In this document: positions 39,360 through 41,888 of the stretch, one piece after another
Layout: every line of letters starts with the position of its first letter
How positions within the stretch are numbered: position 1 is the first letter of the stretch
Origin: Bacteroidaceae bacterium
Lineage (GTDB): Bacteria > Bacteroidota > Bacteroidia > Bacteroidales > Bacteroidaceae
Assembly: GCA_017962495.1 (NCBI GenBank)
Contig: JAGCVH010000084.1
Coordinates: 1 to 41,888, forward strand
Reading direction: 5' to 3'
Length of the DNA: 41,888 nucleotides
Translations under genes and position numbers: made by a program
Notes under the pieces: generated by a model
What the model was told of the DNA's origin: nothing
The model's input: only the letters and a program-made list of their open reading frames with translations
Databases searched by the model: none

Positions 39360-41888
39360 ATGAACCGAGCAAGTATTTTCCTGTTATTCATTATTTTCAC
39401 TGCATTCATGAGAGCACAGGAAAGTACTTACTGTGCCAAAGTGCTGGATGCTGACACGGGGGAACCCATGCCCTGTGTCGGCATTCGCGTTTCGAATGAG
39501 AATACCACACTGACCAACTTCGACGGGGAGTTCTGCATCAAGGCTTTGCCTGCCGACACCATCCGACTGAGTTTCATTGGCTATGAGACGCAGTACCTGC
39601 GTGCCGACCAGAGGCCACGGCAAGTCGAGATGCATGCTGCGGAAAGACGACTGGCAGAGGTAACCGTACAGGGATGGGAAAGGCTGATGACGAAAATCTC
39701 GAAGAAAGCGGTAAGGGTATATGAGAGGAAAAGGAGTCAACGCTCACAATATTTCTTCCGACAGACCATAATTGTCCCGCAGAAGCAGGATATCGTGGAG
39801 GCTTTCATCGATGCACGTTCAGCCGTGAACCTGCGCAACATACGATTCGTAACGGGAAGGCATGGAGCACAGACACAAGAACTTTGGGAGAAATCGAGTA
39901 TCGGCAACATGAACCTGCATCATGTGCTGGAACTGGCTCCCATGATTATGAACAATGTGTTCTGGTTTGACTTGACAACACCACTTTCTGAGGACAGAAG
40001 CATCAAGGAATACCTGAAAACCTACTCCATCGAGGTCGAGGAACTGGTCAGCGACGGAAGGGACATCTATAAGATAGACCTATCACCCGCAGAAGGAGTT
40101 CCTGCATCTACAAGAATACTGACAGGATCACTATACGTCGACAAATCCGACCTGAGACTGCTGGCCTTCGACGGGGATGCGAAAAACATGTGGCTTGATA
40201 TCAGCAATCAGGATAATCCTTTGCAGAGCGGCGTCAGCATTCCGCTAACCCTGAATGTCCACATCGATTACAGTTACGATAAAGGCTACCCAGAGGTGAC
40301 GAACCTGACCATGCGCACTGATTGTGCGGATTTCCATACACGCGCCATGATGTTTAGCATGGGGAAATCTGGAAAGAACAGGCCAAAGGGGAGCAAGATG
40401 AACAGCGATGACAACATGCTCTCTACCATTGAAGTGGCGGGCTATGACAGCACCTTCTGGGAGAATAATGAGGTCATCAAGCGCACGGAGGAGGAACAAC
40501 GCATCGCCGAGGGTATTATCAGCGAGGATAAAGCACGGAATGACTCCATACAATCTTTGCGCGAAAACCTCCCCCCATTGGAAAAGTTTGCCGAACGGGC
40601 GCGGCTCATAGGCGAGCGCATCCCGCAGGAGAAGGTGTTCGTGCAGATGGATAATACTTGCTACTTCCTGGGCGATACGATTTGGTTCTCGGCATTTACC
40701 CGACGGACGAACAGTGGTAGGCCGAGCAAGATCAGCCGCGTGCTGTACGCCGAGCTGTGGAACCACGACGGGTTCTTGGTAGAGCGCAAACTGGTGGAGA
40801 TGCGCGACGGAAGGGGAAGCGGGTTCTTTGCCTTGCCTGATACACTGTATTCAGGATATTTCGAGCTTCGGGCCTATACCCGCTGGCAACTCAACTGGGG
40901 ACAGACGGAGCACCCGCACAACAAGTACTCGGAACTCTGGTTCTACAACAAGGCGATGGCGAAGGATTTCTTCCGCGACTATGAGAAGCTTTACAGCCGT
41001 GTGTTCCCCGTCTATGACAAGCCAAAGGTGGAAGGGGAATATAACCGGGACATGACGCTCCGCCCCTTGCGCCGATATTTCAAGAACGACCCCGAACCGC
41101 CAAAACTGCTGCTCTCGCTCTTCCCCGAAGGCGGAAACATGGTGGCAGGAATGCCTTGCAGAGTGGCCTTCGAGGCGGCACTGGAGGATGGGGAATACTG
41201 CGAAGGGACGGTGTCCCTTCTAATGAAAAATGAAAAATTAAAAATTAACGATGAGAAGGGTGAGGAGGCGACCGAGGGAGTGACGGAGAACCGAGGCCGA
41301 GGGTCCTTCACTTTCACGCCAGAGGAAGGGAAGTCGTATGAAGCAGTATTCACTTCAACGGACGGAAAGACGGCCAAACAGAAGATAAAGGACTTAGAGA
41401 AAGAGGGAGTGAGTCTGCAAGTCAGTCAGCAAGGCGACGAATGGGTGCTCGACATTCACACGAACCTCGACAAGCCGCTGGGAATGACGATTATGCATGA
41501 AGGAGTTGTTCAGCGCTATGAAGACCTCTCCCCATCCCTCTCCTCAAGAGAGGGGGCTTCTCATTCCCTCATTCTCTCATTTTCTCAATCTCAATTAAAG
41601 GCTGGAATTAATCAGGTTACCATCTTCGACGAGGAAGGTCGCGTGTGGGCCGACCGCCTGTTCTTCGTAACAAAGCCGGAACTGACAAAACCCACCATTG
41701 CCGTCACAGGACTCAAAGAAGAGTATGGACCATTCGAGCCCGTCGAGCTCGATGTCAAATGTCATATGTCAAATGGAAATGCCCCCTTCGAGGGGACGGG
41801 GGTGAGTCTTGCCGTCCGCGACGCCGTCCGTCAGGACAACACCTTCGACTCGGGAAACATCATGACCGAAATGCTATTGGCATCGGAG
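39360..41888 (+). CDS. Carboxypeptidase-regulatory-like plus MG2-type surface protein, 3' end missing
   Basis: Open from the ATG at 39360 to the window end (843 codons). Signal peptide MNRASIFLLFIIFTAFMRAQ; a carboxypeptidase-regulatory/CNA-B-like domain (about 23-105, KVLDADTGEPMPCVGIRV; FDGEFCIKALPADTIRLSF) as in SusC-type and surface proteins; a ~270-residue middle region of its own (about 110-400); then, from about residue 415, a region paralogous to the 36107 protein (EKVFVQMDNTCYFLGDTIWF; YTRWQLNWGQ; KLYSRVFPVYDKP; MTLRPL). Three places inside the paralogous part hold repeat-like insertions absent from the first copy. The rest of the gene lies to the right. Confidence 0.85.
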   Translation, partial: MNRASIFLLFIIFTAFMRAQESTYCAKVLDADTGEPMPCVGIRVSNENTTLTNFDGEFCIKALPADTIRLSFIGYETQYLRADQRPRQVEMHAAERRLAEVTVQGWERLMTKISKKAVRVYERKRSQRSQYFFRQTIIVPQKQDIVEAFIDARSAVNLRNIRFVTGRHGAQTQELWEKSSIGNMNLHHVLELAPMIMNNVFWFDLTTPLSEDRSIKEYLKTYSIEVEELVSDGRDIYKIDLSPAEGVPASTRILTGSLYVDKSDLRLLAFDGDAKNMWLDISNQDNPLQSGVSIPLTLNVHIDYSYDKGYPEVTNLTMRTDCADFHTRAMMFSMGKSGKNRPKGSKMNSDDNMLSTIEVAGYDSTFWENNEVIKRTEEEQRIAEGIISEDKARNDSIQSLRENLPPLEKFAERARLIGERIPQEKVFVQMDNTCYFLGDTIWFSAFTRRTNSGRPSKISRVLYAELWNHDGFLVERKLVEMRDGRGSGFFALPDTLYSGYFELRAYTRWQLNWGQTEHPHNKYSELWFYNKAMAKDFFRDYEKLYSRVFPVYDKPKVEGEYNRDMTLRPLRRYFKNDPEPPKLLLSLFPEGGNMVAGMPCRVAFEAALEDGEYCEGTVSLLMKNEKLKINDEKGEEATEGVTENRGRGSFTFTPEEGKSYEAVFTSTDGKTAKQKIKDLEKEGVSLQVSQQGDEWVLDIHTNLDKPLGMTIMHEGVVQRYEDLSPSLSSREGASHSLILSFSQSQLKAGINQVTIFDEEGRVWADRLFFVTKPELTKPTIAVTGLKEEYGPFEPVELDVKCHMSNGNAPFEGTGVSLAVRDAVRQDNTFDSGNIMTEMLLASE
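41220..41261 (+). repeat. In-frame AT-rich repeat in the MG2 paralogue (1)
   Basis: DNA of the AATGAAAAATTAAAAATTAA type, here translated as LMKNEKLKINDEKG. The first paralogue has an ordinary strand (CEILDSKKQLVAQ) at this place. Confidence 0.65.
41526..41594 (+). repeat. In-frame CCCTCTC / GAGAGGG repeat in the MG2 paralogue (2)
   Basis: Contains CCCTCTC-CTCAA-GAGAGGG and then TCATTCCCTCATTCTCTCAT-like tandem DNA, translated as a Ser/Leu-rich segment (LSPSLSSREGASHSLILSFS). The first paralogue has a shorter stretch (GRLEGRSSNVTIPRNA) between the same flanks. Confidence 0.7.
41757..41804 (+). repeat. In-frame repeat in the MG2 paralogue (3)
   Basis: AAATGTCATATGTCAAATG followed by CCCC-CTTCG-AGGGG and ACGGGGGTG, translated as KCHMSNGNAPFEGTGV. 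The first paralogue has EANDCSEESPSV at this place. Confidence 0.65.

Overview
The window looks like chromosomal DNA of a Bacteroidota bacterium, most probably Prevotellaceae. The reasons are a SusC/SusD outer-membrane pair, a ~1150-residue SecA ending in a SEC-C zinc motif, a DUF4105 membrane protein, proteins with T9SS-like C-terminal tails, and several promoters of the Bacteroidota primary-sigma type (TANNTTTG, three of them with TTTG exactly 20 bases upstream). No rRNA, tRNA, phage, transposase or cas gene was seen.

Layout. 1-2050: the 3' part of rpsA, then rnz. 2083-5453: an envelope operon (a tiny secreted protein, an L,D-transpeptidase lipoprotein, an ECF sigma factor, a likely anti-sigma protein and a Spy-like periplasmic protein). 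5782-6567 (-): mazG, divergent from 6676-9105, a sensor phosphatase fused to an RsbW-like kinase domain. 9166-12932 (-): a lipoprotein and a large ABC transporter whose reading frame is cut by an in-frame TAG. 13100-16286: a STAS anti-sigma antagonist and valS. 16631-23479 (-): a susC-susD-surface lipoprotein operon. 23852-33394 (-): M6 metalloprotease, a small unknown protein, secA, a type I phosphodiesterase-like protein and a DUF4105 protein. 33395-34600: a repeat-rich gap. 34600-39118: ECF sigma, anti-sigma, an exported protein and a giant MG2-type surface protein, tightly packed. 39360-end: a second MG2-type protein with its own strong promoter, cut by the window end.

How the genes work together. 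Two ECF sigma modules each sit with exported envelope proteins. The PP2C/HATPase fusion and the STAS protein form the parts of a partner-switching relay. SusC/SusD plus the lipoprotein form an outer-membrane uptake system with no glycan enzymes beside it.

The most unusual content is non-coding or recently inserted. (i) Three loci carry arrays of degenerate units with a strict 22-bp period. In one array the units are inverted repeats whose arms change in a compensating way, and it starts inside the last codons of valS; the neighbouring array runs in the opposite orientation. (ii) valS and the last MG2 gene contain several in-frame stretches that look like intergenic repeat DNA translated into loops; comparison of the two MG2 paralogues in this window shows where such stretches replaced ordinary sequence. 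(iii) An 8-bp TTAACCCG array lies directly before valS. (iv) A 30-bp dispersed element occurs at four places. (v) The ABC transporter has an amber codon that removes its predicted sixth membrane helix.
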